Source: Desulfobacula sp.
GTDB taxonomy: Bacteria > Desulfobacterota > Desulfobacteria > Desulfobacterales > Desulfobacteraceae
Reading direction: 5' to 3'
Length of the DNA stretch: 62,987 nucleotides
NCBI GenBank assembly: GCA_020048635.1
Contig: JAIFMF010000033.1
Coordinates: forward strand, 1-62,987
A model generated the notes under the pieces. That model was not told the DNA's origin. It was given only the letters and a program-made list of their open reading frames with translations, and ran no database searches. Each line of letters begins with the position of its first letter. The stretch's first letter is position 1. The translations under genes were made by a program, and so were the position numbers. Of the stretch, positions 51,067-61,072 are shown piece after piece.

Positions 51067-51828
51067 GTGGATTTAGGCATTTTAGGGCAGGTTCATTTCA
51101 ATTTAGAATTTTTTACTGCCTTGCTCAGTATAGTATTCATCGATCTTATTCTGGCAGGCGACAACGCTGTGGTAATTGCCATGGCCGTTCGCTCCCTGCC
51201 GAGAAAGCAAAGAACCCGGGGCATAGCCTTTGGTTCATTGGCTGCCGTTGTGCTGCGGGTGACATTGACTTTTTTTGCAGCTCAGCTGTTACAGATCAAT
51301 TTTATCAAATTTTTCGGCGGTGCAATCATCATCTGGATCGCCATCAAACTCTTTGTGGAAGGTGCGCCTGAAGAAGATGGTCAGAAGGAAGCCAAAACAC
51401 TAGGACAGGCCATCTGGATCATCATCATCGCGGATCTCACCATGTCGACGGACAATGTGCTGGCAGTAGCCGGGGCATCCAAGGGCAATCTTTTTCTATT
51501 GGTTTTCGGGCTCATGCTCAGTATTCCCTTTGTTGTCTTTACCAGTAACCTTCTTTCTAAAATGATGGACAGATATCCTATGATTATTTATGCCGGTTCT
51601 GCCATATTGGGGCGGGTAGGCGGCGAAATGATGATCACGGACCCTTTTACGGTAGAATGGCTCCATCCATCCAAATTTGCACAATACAGCGTTGAGATAG
51701 GTTGCCTCATAGGGGTGGTAGTAGCCGGCAAGCTGTGGATCAAAATGAAAATCACCAGCGAAGAAAAGAAACTTGGCGTGGCGATTGAAAATAAAAACAA
51801 TCCTATCATTGATAAGAAAAAGGAGTGA
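51067..51828 (+). CDS. TerC family membrane protein
   Basis: The 253-residue protein has seven hydrophobic segments and the TerC motifs LAGDNAVVIAMAVRSLP in an early segment and ADLTMSTDNVLAVAG in a later one, with the paired acidic residues that bind metal. TerC/YjbE/Alx proteins export manganese or protect against metal and tellurite stress. It starts with GTG after GTAGGAGAC. It is six bases from the cytidylate-kinase-like gene. Confidence 0.9.
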   Translation: MDLGILGQVHFNLEFFTALLSIVFIDLILAGDNAVVIAMAVRSLPRKQRTRGIAFGSLAAVVLRVTLTFFAAQLLQINFIKFFGGAIIIWIAIKLFVEGAPEEDGQKEAKTLGQAIWIIIIADLTMSTDNVLAVAGASKGNLFLLVFGLMLSIPFVVFTSNLLSKMMDRYPMIIYAGSAILGRVGGEMMITDPFTVEWLHPSKFAQYSVEIGCLIGVVVAGKLWIKMKITSEEKKLGVAIENKNNPIIDKKKE

Positions 51829-51834
51829 TCAACC

Positions 51835-52638
51835 ATGGCCGTCTTAACACTTTCCTGGGAACATCAAAACGGCTGCTTCGAAATCGGGAAAGCCGTTGCC
51901 GAGCAGTTGAACTATGAATTCGTGGACCGGCACAGCATTACCGCCATTTTGAAAAAAACCGGAGAAAAATGGGGCAACCTCTCCCTGGAGCTGGATCATG
52001 AACAGCCAACCCTATGGGAACAATTTGATCGTGAATATTTAGCTTTTATTGCCCTGATCGAATCTGCCATTTTTGATGCAGCACTCAAAAATCAAACCGT
52101 GATTTTAGGAAGAGGCAGCGCATTTGTTCTCAATGATATCCCTCAAGCCTTAAAAGTCAGGCTCTATACCCCGCTAAAAGTCCGCATTGAGAGGCGGATG
52201 AACCAGACCCAGGAAAATTACAGTGCGGCAGAGTCTTTCATCGAAAAAGCAGATAAAGCCAGAATGGGATATATCCAGGCGCTTTACAGCAAAAAGCTGA
52301 CGGCTGTCTCCAATTATGACGTGATTTATAACACTGCTATTCAGACCTATGACCAGGTTATCCGGAATCTGGTTGAAATTTTAAAAGATTGGGATCGCCT
52401 TGAAACCCCGGAAAGCCGAAGCCGATTGGAAAAAAAGGCGGCTACCGCCAGGGTAAAAGCACGCATTTTAAGCCATCCGGAAATCTTTATCCCCACCTTA
52501 AAGGTGTTCTATGATGAAAGGGCCATCGTCATTCAGGGAGTGGTTCATAAACCGGAGCAGTACAAACTGATCCTGGAAATCATTCATGAAACAGTTGATC
52601 CTCACCCTATTCGCAATGAACTGCATTATCGGCAATAA
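51835..52638 (+). CDS. Cytidylate-kinase-like protein with degenerate P-loop
   Basis: The 267-residue protein resembles the cytidylate kinase-like family (Cmk2): ILGRGSAFVLND, VRLYTPLKVRIERRM and the terminal helices agree. But the N-terminal P-loop reads SWEHQNGCFEIGKAVAEQL, with the canonical GSGG-K/S residues changed, so nucleotide binding is doubtful. The C-terminal 60 residues form an extra beta-rich region (PTLKVFYDERAIVIQGVV). It follows terC directly and is ended by a GC-rich hairpin; a membrane-metal sensing role is possible but unproven. Confidence 0.75.
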   Translation: MAVLTLSWEHQNGCFEIGKAVAEQLNYEFVDRHSITAILKKTGEKWGNLSLELDHEQPTLWEQFDREYLAFIALIESAIFDAALKNQTVILGRGSAFVLNDIPQALKVRLYTPLKVRIERRMNQTQENYSAAESFIEKADKARMGYIQALYSKKLTAVSNYDVIYNTAIQTYDQVIRNLVEILKDWDRLETPESRSRLEKKAATARVKARILSHPEIFIPTLKVFYDERAIVIQGVVHKPEQYKLILEIIHETVDPHPIRNELHYRQ

Positions 52639-52645
52639 ACTTTGT

Positions 52646-52669
52646 GCCCCCCGGCTTTGACCGGGGGGC
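52646..52669 (+). terminator. GC-rich hairpin after the cytidylate-kinase-like gene
   Basis: GCCCCCCGG and CCGGGGGGC form a perfect 9-bp stem with loop CTTTGA. No T-run follows, so termination is incomplete or Rho-assisted. Confidence 0.65.
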
Positions 52670-52721
52670 GCTGATATGTGGAACATATGGATTCCAATGG
52701 AATCACAAGATTGTTTCATTA

Positions 52722-53615
52722 ATGGGCAAAATAACATCACATATACTGGCGGTTCTATTCCGGCATTTAAAATCACACCCGACCATTGAACAGGTCGGTG
52801 TTCAGTCCTACAGAACCCTTCTTGAAAAAAGTGCCGCTGCGTTTAAGCCTGATAAATCCATACAGACAAGGCCTGTCATGATAAACTCCATAGAGGCGAA
52901 ATGGCTTTTCCCTGAAACCCATGATGAACGAAGAATCATCCTCTATGTCCATGGGGGCGGGTTCATTGCAGGATCAATGAACTCTCACTGGGATCTTGCG
53001 TCCAGAATCGCCAAAGCCTGCGATGCAAAAATATTAATTTTTAATTACCGACTGGCCCCTGAACATCCTTTTCCTGAAGGACTCACCGATGTCAGAACCG
53101 TTTATGAATGGCTGACTGCTCAATTCGGGGAGGGTCACGATATCATCCTTGTGGGAGACTCTGCCGGGGCAGGGCTTATACTTTCACTCTTATCAGGACT
53201 TCTATCGGACCGATACCTGCTTCCTGCCTGCTCAGTCCTGATTTCTCCCTGGATCGACCTTGAGTGTAAAAATTTATCCCATTTTGAAAATCAAGATAAA
53301 GACCCCATGCTCAGCACGGATATCCTGAAGAAAACCGCTGCCCTTTATACGGATAAAAATCTGTCACACCCCTTAATATCTCCGATCAATAATGATTTTA
53401 TCGGGATAACGCCCATCCTGATCCAGACAGGCAAAAATGAAATTCTGCTGGATGACTCAAAAATTCTTGCACAAAAACTGAAGGCCGCAGGAGTAGTTGT
53501 GGAGCTTGAGATCTGGGAAGATATGTTTCATGTCTGGCATTATTTTGCAAAATATCTGTCAGAGGGGAGGCAGGCCATCAATCGGGTTGGAAAATTTATA
53601 CGGCAATACGCCTGA
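52722..53615 (+). CDS. Alpha/beta-hydrolase (HSL-type esterase)
   Basis: Starting at the ATG at 52722 the product has 297 residues. The HSL-family motifs are LYVHGGGFIAGS (oxyanion hole), the nucleophile Ser in VGDSAGAGL, an Asp region QTGKNEILLDDS and the catalytic His in DMFHVWH. It hydrolyses ester or lactone bonds of small acyl substrates; lipid or polyester turnover are possibilities. The ribosome site before the start is weak, so an earlier non-ATG start is possible. It is followed on the other strand by the S1 protein. Confidence 0.87.
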   Translation: MGKITSHILAVLFRHLKSHPTIEQVGVQSYRTLLEKSAAAFKPDKSIQTRPVMINSIEAKWLFPETHDERRIILYVHGGGFIAGSMNSHWDLASRIAKACDAKILIFNYRLAPEHPFPEGLTDVRTVYEWLTAQFGEGHDIILVGDSAGAGLILSLLSGLLSDRYLLPACSVLISPWIDLECKNLSHFENQDKDPMLSTDILKKTAALYTDKNLSHPLISPINNDFIGITPILIQTGKNEILLDDSKILAQKLKAAGVVVELEIWEDMFHVWHYFAKYLSEGRQAINRVGKFIRQYA

Positions 53616-53643
53616 TCAATTGCGAATCCTCCCTCACAAAGAA

Positions 53644-55101
53644 CTATTTCTTTTTTTTCATGGCCTCCAGGAACAGGCTTTCCATGGTTCCGCCGGATTT
53701 TGACGATCCTATGCCGGCAAACTGTTTCCAGTTGTCCGGGTCTTTTTGATCCGGTGATGTCAGGGTAATTTTTCTTTTTTCCTCATCCGTTTCCTGGATC
53801 ATAACGAGGACAGTGTCGCCGGGTTTAAGTTTTTCATAATCCGAAGGCTTTGCCGCATGACTGATCGTAGATGAAGGCATAAGGCCTGTCACGCCCGGTT
53901 CAAGATTAATGAACAGACCGAATTTTTCCTTTTTCTCGAGCCGGCCCTCATGGGTTGAACCGGGTTCATACCGGGTTGACGCTCCGGTCCACGGATCACC
54001 CTGGGCATCCTTGATACTCAGGGAAACTCTTTTGCTGTTCATATCTATGGATTTAATGACCACATGGATCTGCTCTCCCTGCTTTACGACATCTTCAGGT
54101 CTGAGGATTCTTTTGGTATGACTCATTTCACTGATATGCACCAGGCCGTCCACGCCCGGTGCGATTTCCACAAAGGCTCCGAAAGCCGTCAGCCTGACCA
54201 CTTTGCCGGATACCTGATCACCGACATGGAAATCAGCACCCATCCCGTCCCAGGGATTGGAAGAGGTCTGCTTCATGGAAAGGGAAATCTTGGGAGCGCC
54301 GGATTCCTTTAAAAATTCAATTTTCAGGAGTTTTACCGCCACGGCATCCCCCACCTGGACAATTTCTTCGGGTTTTTCGATCCTGGACCAGGACAATTCC
54401 GAAACATGAACCATCCCTTCCACACCCGGAATCAGCTCCACAAAAGCGCCATAAGACATTAGCCGTGTCACTGTTCCTTCAACGGTATCCCCTTCCTTGA
54501 CCGTATCCAGAAAAACCGTCAGTCTTTCTTTTATTTCTTCATTTTGCAGGTCTCTTCTGGAGATCACAATATTCTTGCCGCTTTCCTCATACCGGGTAAT
54601 CAGAAAACGATAGGTCTTTCCCACATGTTCTTCCTGGTTTTCCACATATTTCACATCCATCTGACTGACCGGACAAAAGGCTCTTTTGCCCAGGATATCC
54701 ACGCTGAAGCCGCCTTTGATTACACCGGTCACTTTTCCTTCAACAGGGGTCCTGTTCCGGGATGCTTCATTGAGCATGGTCGCTTTTCCCGCACCGGAAA
54801 GCGCTTTGGACAGGATAATCTCACTTTCATTCAGGGAAACGACATACAGTTTCAGTCTGTCTCCGACCTTGTACGGCAATTCACCGTTTGCATCTAGAAG
54901 TTCTGCTTTATCCACAACCCCGTCGCTTTTGGTCCCGGTATCAATATAGACATTTGCCGTGCCGATGGAAATAATCCGACCATCCACCAGATCTCCCTGG
55001 TCGAGTTCTTTTCCCATCCCAGTATCATATGATTCAAAAAGCTTTGCAAAACTCATTTCATCCTGATCTTCAACTTTATTGTCATCCTTCGGGTCCGTCA
55101 T
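53644..55101 (-). CDS. S1 RNA-binding protein with five repeats
   Basis: The 485-residue protein contains five S1 domains, starting at about DLVDGRIISIGTANVYI, VEGKVTGVIKGGFSVDI, VEGTVTRLMSYGAFVEL, VSGKVVRLTAFGAFVEI and HEGRLEKKEKFGLFINL. This arrangement matches ribosomal protein S1, which guides mRNA onto the 30S subunit, although it is shorter than the six-repeat enterobacterial protein. A paralog serving RNA processing is also possible. It is a single-gene transcript, and its promoter was not clearly found. Confidence 0.88.
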   Translation of the reverse strand: MTDPKDDNKVEDQDEMSFAKLFESYDTGMGKELDQGDLVDGRIISIGTANVYIDTGTKSDGVVDKAELLDANGELPYKVGDRLKLYVVSLNESEIILSKALSGAGKATMLNEASRNRTPVEGKVTGVIKGGFSVDILGKRAFCPVSQMDVKYVENQEEHVGKTYRFLITRYEESGKNIVISRRDLQNEEIKERLTVFLDTVKEGDTVEGTVTRLMSYGAFVELIPGVEGMVHVSELSWSRIEKPEEIVQVGDAVAVKLLKIEFLKESGAPKISLSMKQTSSNPWDGMGADFHVGDQVSGKVVRLTAFGAFVEIAPGVDGLVHISEMSHTKRILRPEDVVKQGEQIHVVIKSIDMNSKRVSLSIKDAQGDPWTGASTRYEPGSTHEGRLEKKEKFGLFINLEPGVTGLMPSSTISHAAKPSDYEKLKPGDTVLVMIQETDEEKRKITLTSPDQKDPDNWKQFAGIGSSKSGGTMESLFLEAMKKKK

Positions 55102-55241
55102 TTCATTCTCCTGATCACATGTTATAATTCCCTGTTCCGTATTAACCTGTACAAGTCAAAGTGTAAACCCCAATCCGCCGGAATAATGGATTAAATACAA
55201 TATTATGGACCCTTCAAGTTTAAAAAATCAAGAGAAAAGGT

Positions 55242-58200
55242 TTATTTAAGGTGTTCAACCATGAAATGGAGTCGGTTTCTAATATTGGCTTCGCTCATGC
55301 CAGCGTCAAAATCCAGGAAATAAAGGTTCATATCAGGATGAACCGCTTTGATTTTTTTTTCCACCCCTTTTGAAACAATATGATTGGCAATGCAGCCAAA
55401 GGGCTGGACGCTGATGACGTGACAAATCCCCTGTTCTGCAAAGGCTGCGATTTCACCCGGGATCAGCCAGCCTTCCCCGAATTGATGGATCATGCTCAGA
55501 ATATCCGAGGCATTTTTTGCGATGTGTCTGATATCATCAAAGGGCTGCCCATATCTGAATTTTGAAAATATGGCATTCATCTTTACACTACAGGTATTAA
55601 CCGCCCATTCTATGGCAATGCCAATAAAATCCGTCATTTTTCTTTTCCGGATACCGGCCTTGATATTTTCTTTATAATTGACCAGGTCCTGAATAAAATA
55701 ATCGATCAGGGGAGGGATCACAGGTTCAATGCCTTGATGGATCATCCAGTGGGCCAGATCCTGGTTTGCAAAAGAATTATATTTGGCGTAGATTTCACCC
55801 ACGATTCCCATCTTTGGATATTTTTTTTTATGAACCGGGATCTCATTAAAATCATTAACCGCTTTTTCCAGCAGTTTATAAATTCCTGCACAATCACCGG
55901 CAACAATGCTTGGTGAAACCTTTTTCATATAGTGTTGCCGTATTTTCAGGCTCTGCCCTATTATTTTTTCCCTGGTTGCCACGGCATAATACATTTTTGC
56001 AATGCAATCGCTGAAAAGAGTGGTGACAAGAAGAATCCAGGTCTTTAAAAGCCAATGAATATGAAATCCAGGTTGATCCACGAGCCCCCCGGAAGCGGTT
56101 ACGGATATAATTGGAATATCATCAAACCCTGCGTCGATCATGGCTTTACGGATCAGGGGAAGATAATTGGAAGCCCGGCACTGCCCGCCGGTCTGGGTAA
56201 TTCCCACAGCAATCTTTTTAGGGTCATAGGAACGGGTCTTCAATGCTTTAATAATATCCCCGATCACGATGGTGCCGGGATAGCAGATGTCGTTGCTGGC
56301 ATATTGAAGCCCAAGATCCACAGATTTTCGATCAGGCTTCGGCAGAATGTGAAAATCATAACCGGCATTCTTAAAAACAGCTGGCAGATAGGCTGAATAA
56401 TCTTCAGCAAAGAATGGGGCCAGGATGGTTCTTTTCCTGTCTTCCCCGGTAAATTTCAGAAACGGTTTTCTCGGCTTGTAATTCCTGACCGTTTCCGGCT
56501 TCCGGAGTTTTAAGGATTCCACCATGGATCGCAGCCTGAGTCGGACCGATCCCGGGCTTGAAATTTCATCCACTTTGATCAGGGTATGGTTTTTCCCCCC
56601 GGATTTCAGGATTTCCCGGACCTCATCAATGACAACGGCATCCGGGCCGCATCCGAATGAATTGAGCTGAACCAGTTGAATATGTCCGGGATTTTTTGCC
56701 ACCCATGCGGCAGCATTGTAAATCCGGCTGGGATAGGCCCACTGGGTCACTACCTGGACATCTTGAAGAGAATGCGTATCTGCGGGCAGGGCATCCTCGG
56801 TAATGATATCCGCCCCTAAACCTGTGAGGATTTCCGGGATCTTATGATTGATGAGCCCATCCGCATGATAGGGCCGACCCGCCAGAACAATGAGAAGGGA
56901 ATTGTCTCTTTTGGCGTTCTCAATAATCTCTGACGCTTTCTCCTGGATCATTCCCTTAAGTTTTCCCTGTGCCGCAAGGGCAGACTCAAAGGCCTTTTCA
57001 ATAACCGCTCTTTTAATATGAAACCGGCTAAGATAGTTAAAACAGGCCGTTTGTAACAGCTTTTGATCCTTAAAAGTGATGACGGGCCGATCCAGGGGAA
57101 TATTGAACCGCATTTCAGGAGGTATGGCGCTTTCAATGACTTCGGCATATCCCGATACAATGGGGCAATTATAGGTATTCAGGGCATTTTCAAAATCATT
57201 TTGTTCAAATACCACCATAGGGTAGAAGATCCGGTCCACTCCTTTTTCAACCAGATCAAAAATATGGCCATGAGTCAGTTTGGCCGGAAAACAGATATTG
57301 TCGGACATGACGGTTCCCATGCCTTTTTCGCTCATCTTGACCGTGGAGGGGGAAGACAGAATGATATTGATCCCGCAGTGGGTAAAAAGCGTGTGCCAGA
57401 AGACAAAATTATCAAAAAAATTCAGGCATCTGGGAATCCCGAGGGTCATCCTCGGCTTTTCATGGGAAGCAAGGTCCCGATTGAAAATCAGATCTGTTTT
57501 ATATTTAATAAAATCAAAGCCTGGCCTATGGTCATGGCCCTTTGCCGAATAGTATGTTTCACATTTGTTTCCTGAAAAAAAGGACTGGCCGTTGGAAAAT
57601 ATAAATCGTGTCACCCGGCAGGTATTTTCGCATCCCTTGCATGATAGGTGGCTCGTTTGATACGTCTCAACTGCCTCCAGGCCCGAAAGCCCCTGAAAAC
57701 CGGTCGGCACCGAAGGGTCCCTTAAATAGACCTCGCGGGCAAAAAGGGCTGCTCCAAAAGCGCCCATGAGTTCCGGAATATCTGAAATGCTGACCTTCTT
57801 TCCTGTCATCTGTTCCAGGGCCCGGACAACGGAAGGATTTTTAAATGTCCCGCCCTGCAATACAATATGGTCTCCCATTTCCGACATGGTATGGAGTTTT
57901 AAAACCTTGAACAGGCAGTTTTTAATCACAGCATAGGACAATCCCGCACTGATATCTTCGATGGCGGCATTCTCTCTTAAGGATTGTTTGATCTTGGAAT
58001 TCATGAAAACCGTGCACCGGGTGCCAAGGTCACAAGGCGCTGTAGCCCGGCATGCAAGAGCGCCGAATTCCCCGACAGGATAGTTCAAAGACCCGGCCAA
58101 GGCTTCCAGAAAGGAACCGCAACCCGAAGAGCAGGCTTCATTCAGCTCTACCCGGTTGACAATACCCTGATCAATAAAAACCGCTTTCATATCCTGACCG

Positions 58201-59492
58201 CCGATGTCGAGGATAAAGGACACCTCCGGGTCAATAATCCTTGCCGCCATGGTGTGGGCCATGGTTTCCACAATCCCGTGATCCATGTTAAAGGCGGCCC
58301 GGATCAGGTCTTCCCCATATCCGGTAACAGCGCTCTGCTTGATTTTCAAACCGGAATCATGTAGAGACAAAAGGGTGCGAAATTCAACCAATCCCTGAAT
58401 GGCAGCCTTTACAGGGTTCCCGTTATTGTTCCGATAAAAGGAAAACAAAACCTCCCTTTCCTTGCCGATGACCATAATTTTTGTGGTTGTGGAACCTGAA
58501 TCGATTCCCAGATAACAATCAGTTCCCTGATATTCTGAAAAAAGGCAGGTCCGGACAGGGACGGTCCCATTTTCTTTTTTCCATTCATCAAAATGTCGGA
58601 GTGTTAAAAAAAGAGGGTCCAGCCTGTCCTTGGTTTCTGAAATTTTTAAAACTTCCTCATCCAGTTTTTGGATCAGTTGACTGACCCGGATTTCCGGCAC
58701 CGGATACCTGTCAAACAGGGCCGCGCCTATGGCTGGGATGAGTTCGGACCGTCCGGGCAGAACCACATCAGATGCTGAAAAGTGCAGGACTTTTAAAAAT
58801 GCATTCACAAGCTCGGGAAGAAATGCAAACACCCCTCCGCACAAAAGAATCTTCGGCTTGATCGCAACTCCCCTGGCAAGGGAATTGATACATTGAATCG
58901 CCACGGCATGGAAAACAGAGGCTGCAATATCCTTATGCGGGATATTTCGGCTGAGCATATTCTGAACATCGGTTTTTGCAAACACGCCGCACCGGGATGC
59001 CACTGGATAAATATGGTCGTGGGATTCAACCAGAGCATTGAGTTGAAAGGGTGTGATATCCAGCAACGTGGCCATCTGGTCGATAAAACTGCCTGTGCCG
59101 CCTGCACAACTGCCATTCATCCGGATATCCGGCGGTCTGCCCGGCTCAAAAAAAATCACCTTGGAATCTTCACCCCCGATATCCATGGCGCATCTCACAT
59201 CTGGATACTGTTTTTTAATGATCTCATGGGCTGCGATTACTTCCTGCACAAAGGGAAGGTTCAACCTTTTGGAAACTCCAAGAGCGGCCGACCCTGTCAG
59301 CTTCAACTCAAGGCGACAGTCTCCCATCCGGTCCAGAATCTGGTTGAAAAAAGATGCTGCTGTTTCATTAATTTTGGCATGGTGCCGCTGATAATCGGAA
59401 AAAACAAGGGTGTCGTGAGAATCCAGAAGAGCAATTTTTGCAGTTGTGGAACCGATATCCAACCCTGCTTTATAAATATTTGTCTGAATCAT
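55242..59492 (-). CDS. Fused acyl-CoA dehydratase activase-like protein
   Basis: The 1416-residue protein has two complete ASKHA activase domains: first AGLDIGSTTAKIAL, GSCAGGTGSFID, SRCGVFAKTDV; second GIDSGSTTTKIMVIG, ACSSGCGSFLE, TRCTVFMNSKI. Each holds the two cysteines that in activases bridge a 4Fe-4S cluster between subunits. A DUF2229-type region follows (SDNICFPAKLTHGHI), and then a HgdB-like region with CYPGTIVIGDIIKAL and GITQTGGQCRASNY. This is a known large architecture related to 2-hydroxyacyl-CoA dehydratase and benzoyl-CoA reductase activators. Its substrate is unknown; no dehydratase gene lies beside it. ACAGG precedes the ATG. Confidence 0.88.
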   Translation of the reverse strand: MIQTNIYKAGLDIGSTTAKIALLDSHDTLVFSDYQRHHAKINETAASFFNQILDRMGDCRLELKLTGSAALGVSKRLNLPFVQEVIAAHEIIKKQYPDVRCAMDIGGEDSKVIFFEPGRPPDIRMNGSCAGGTGSFIDQMATLLDITPFQLNALVESHDHIYPVASRCGVFAKTDVQNMLSRNIPHKDIAASVFHAVAIQCINSLARGVAIKPKILLCGGVFAFLPELVNAFLKVLHFSASDVVLPGRSELIPAIGAALFDRYPVPEIRVSQLIQKLDEEVLKISETKDRLDPLFLTLRHFDEWKKENGTVPVRTCLFSEYQGTDCYLGIDSGSTTTKIMVIGKEREVLFSFYRNNNGNPVKAAIQGLVEFRTLLSLHDSGLKIKQSAVTGYGEDLIRAAFNMDHGIVETMAHTMAARIIDPEVSFILDIGGQDMKAVFIDQGIVNRVELNEACSSGCGSFLEALAGSLNYPVGEFGALACRATAPCDLGTRCTVFMNSKIKQSLRENAAIEDISAGLSYAVIKNCLFKVLKLHTMSEMGDHIVLQGGTFKNPSVVRALEQMTGKKVSISDIPELMGAFGAALFAREVYLRDPSVPTGFQGLSGLEAVETYQTSHLSCKGCENTCRVTRFIFSNGQSFFSGNKCETYYSAKGHDHRPGFDFIKYKTDLIFNRDLASHEKPRMTLGIPRCLNFFDNFVFWHTLFTHCGINIILSSPSTVKMSEKGMGTVMSDNICFPAKLTHGHIFDLVEKGVDRIFYPMVVFEQNDFENALNTYNCPIVSGYAEVIESAIPPEMRFNIPLDRPVITFKDQKLLQTACFNYLSRFHIKRAVIEKAFESALAAQGKLKGMIQEKASEIIENAKRDNSLLIVLAGRPYHADGLINHKIPEILTGLGADIITEDALPADTHSLQDVQVVTQWAYPSRIYNAAAWVAKNPGHIQLVQLNSFGCGPDAVVIDEVREILKSGGKNHTLIKVDEISSPGSVRLRLRSMVESLKLRKPETVRNYKPRKPFLKFTGEDRKRTILAPFFAEDYSAYLPAVFKNAGYDFHILPKPDRKSVDLGLQYASNDICYPGTIVIGDIIKALKTRSYDPKKIAVGITQTGGQCRASNYLPLIRKAMIDAGFDDIPIISVTASGGLVDQPGFHIHWLLKTWILLVTTLFSDCIAKMYYAVATREKIIGQSLKIRQHYMKKVSPSIVAGDCAGIYKLLEKAVNDFNEIPVHKKKYPKMGIVGEIYAKYNSFANQDLAHWMIHQGIEPVIPPLIDYFIQDLVNYKENIKAGIRKRKMTDFIGIAIEWAVNTCSVKMNAIFSKFRYGQPFDDIRHIAKNASDILSMIHQFGEGWLIPGEIAAFAEQGICHVISVQPFGCIANHIVSKGVEKKIKAVHPDMNLYFLDFDAGMSEANIRNRLHFMVEHLK

Positions 59493-59755
59493 CCTGTCCG
59501 AAGCTCCAAAATACTAACCCAATACCCATCTCCGGAAAAATTAAAAATATTTTTATTGAGTCTGAATGTATCAAATTTGTTGCAAAATTCAACTGATTTT
59601 AAAGAAAAATCATATCTGCCGAGCCCATGGGATTCTGCCAATGGTCTTCTTCAGGGTGAGGCGCCGCCACAGAGACTGGAAATGATGGGACATTCCCGGG
59701 GGAGTGTGGTATAAGCGTGATCGGGTTTAAACCATATACTGATGAGAAAACATAC

Positions 59756-61009
59756 ATGTCATTTGATGATCTTGGCCTTCGGGCCGAACTGCTGAACGCC
59801 ATTAAGTCCAAAGGGTACGCCACACCGACCCCCATTCAGGCCCGGGTTATTCCGGCAATTCTTGCAGGAAGGGATATCCTTGCCCGTGCCCAGACAGGAA
59901 CGGGAAAAACAGATGCCTTTGCACTTCCCCTGGTTGAACTATTGAGCCAGGGGAACCACCATCGGCGTCACCCCAGAGCCCTTATTCTGGCTCCCACCCG
60001 GGAACTTGCTCTCCAGGTGGGTGATAGCATCAAGGCCTATGGAAGGCGGGTGTCCATTCGTTGTTCCGTGGTATATGGCGGGGTCACTATTGATCCCCAG
60101 ATCGATCGGCTGAAGCGGGGGATTGATATTCTTGTGGCCACGCCGGGGCGTCTTCTGGATCTTGCCGGCCATCGGGATGTGAATCTTTCCCAGATAGAAT
60201 TTCTGGTGTTTGATGAGGCAGACAGAATGCTGGACCTGGGGTTCAGCAGGGAAATTTCCGAAGTTCTGGATCTGGTGCCGGAAGATCGAAGAACCATGCT
60301 GTTCTCCGCCACCTATACCCAGCAGATCCGGGATCTTGCCAAAAAAATGTTGACAGAACCGGACTATATCGAGGTGACTCCCGGAAATACAGCGGCAGAA
60401 TCCATTGTCCAGAAGATTCACCGGGTGGACAAGTCCCATAAACGGGATCTGCTCATCCATTTGATACGCCAGGGACGCTGGCGTCAAGTTCTGGTTTTTG
60501 TCCGCACAAAATTCGGGGCAAACAAGCTGACAGAGAAACTCATTGGAAAAGGGATACTCGCCGAAGCGCTCCACAGCAACAAGAGCCAGTCCTTTCGAAC
60601 CCGTACCCTGAATGAGTTTAAGAACGGCCGGATTCATATCCTGGTGGCAACGGATGTGGCTGCAAGAGGGCTTGACATCAGCAACCTGCCCCATGTGGTG
60701 AATTATGACATGCCTCAAATTCCGGAAGACTATATCCACCGCATCGGACGGACCGGCCGGGCAGGTGCTGGCGGCATTGCCGTCTCCCTGGTCAGCCCTG
60801 AAGAAAGAGGGTATGTAAAAGCCATTGAAGGATTGCTCAAGGAAAAGATTCCCCAGGAAGAGGTCAGCGGGTTTACCATTGGGGGGGAGGTGCCGGATTT
60901 TGTCCTGTTACGCCCCAGCAACCCATCCAGTGAAAAAAAAGCAGACAAGGCCATTATAGAGATTGTCAACCAACGGAAAATTTCAAAACAGCGGAGAAAC
61001 ATAAAATGA
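59756..61009 (+). CDS. rhlE: RhlE-like DEAD-box RNA helicase
   Basis: From the ATG at 59756 (MSFDDLGL, the typical RhlE beginning) the protein has about 417 residues. The motifs are in order: GYATPTPIQARVIP, AQTGTGKTDAF, APTRELALQ, TPGRLLDL, FDEADRMLDLGF, SAT, DVAARGLDISNLPHVVNYDMP and HRIGRTGRAG. A short basic tail ends the protein. It probably acts in ribosome assembly, cold adaptation or RNA decay. An in-frame GTG 39 bases earlier is possible but has no better ribosome site. It is convergent with the membrane Fe-S gene. Confidence 0.93.
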   Translation: MSFDDLGLRAELLNAIKSKGYATPTPIQARVIPAILAGRDILARAQTGTGKTDAFALPLVELLSQGNHHRRHPRALILAPTRELALQVGDSIKAYGRRVSIRCSVVYGGVTIDPQIDRLKRGIDILVATPGRLLDLAGHRDVNLSQIEFLVFDEADRMLDLGFSREISEVLDLVPEDRRTMLFSATYTQQIRDLAKKMLTEPDYIEVTPGNTAAESIVQKIHRVDKSHKRDLLIHLIRQGRWRQVLVFVRTKFGANKLTEKLIGKGILAEALHSNKSQSFRTRTLNEFKNGRIHILVATDVAARGLDISNLPHVVNYDMPQIPEDYIHRIGRTGRAGAGGIAVSLVSPEERGYVKAIEGLLKEKIPQEEVSGFTIGGEVPDFVLLRPSNPSSEKKADKAIIEIVNQRKISKQRRNIK

Positions 61010-61072
61010 CCCATCATGATATCCTGCGGCGTATCCGCTATATTTTTGATCTCAGCGATTCAAATAGAGAAA

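Noticed and set aside
58893..59714. Long plus-strand open frame opposite the 1416-residue activase
   Set aside because: It is antisense to conserved ASKHA motifs, has no family similarity or ribosome site, and follows from the codon bias of the real gene.
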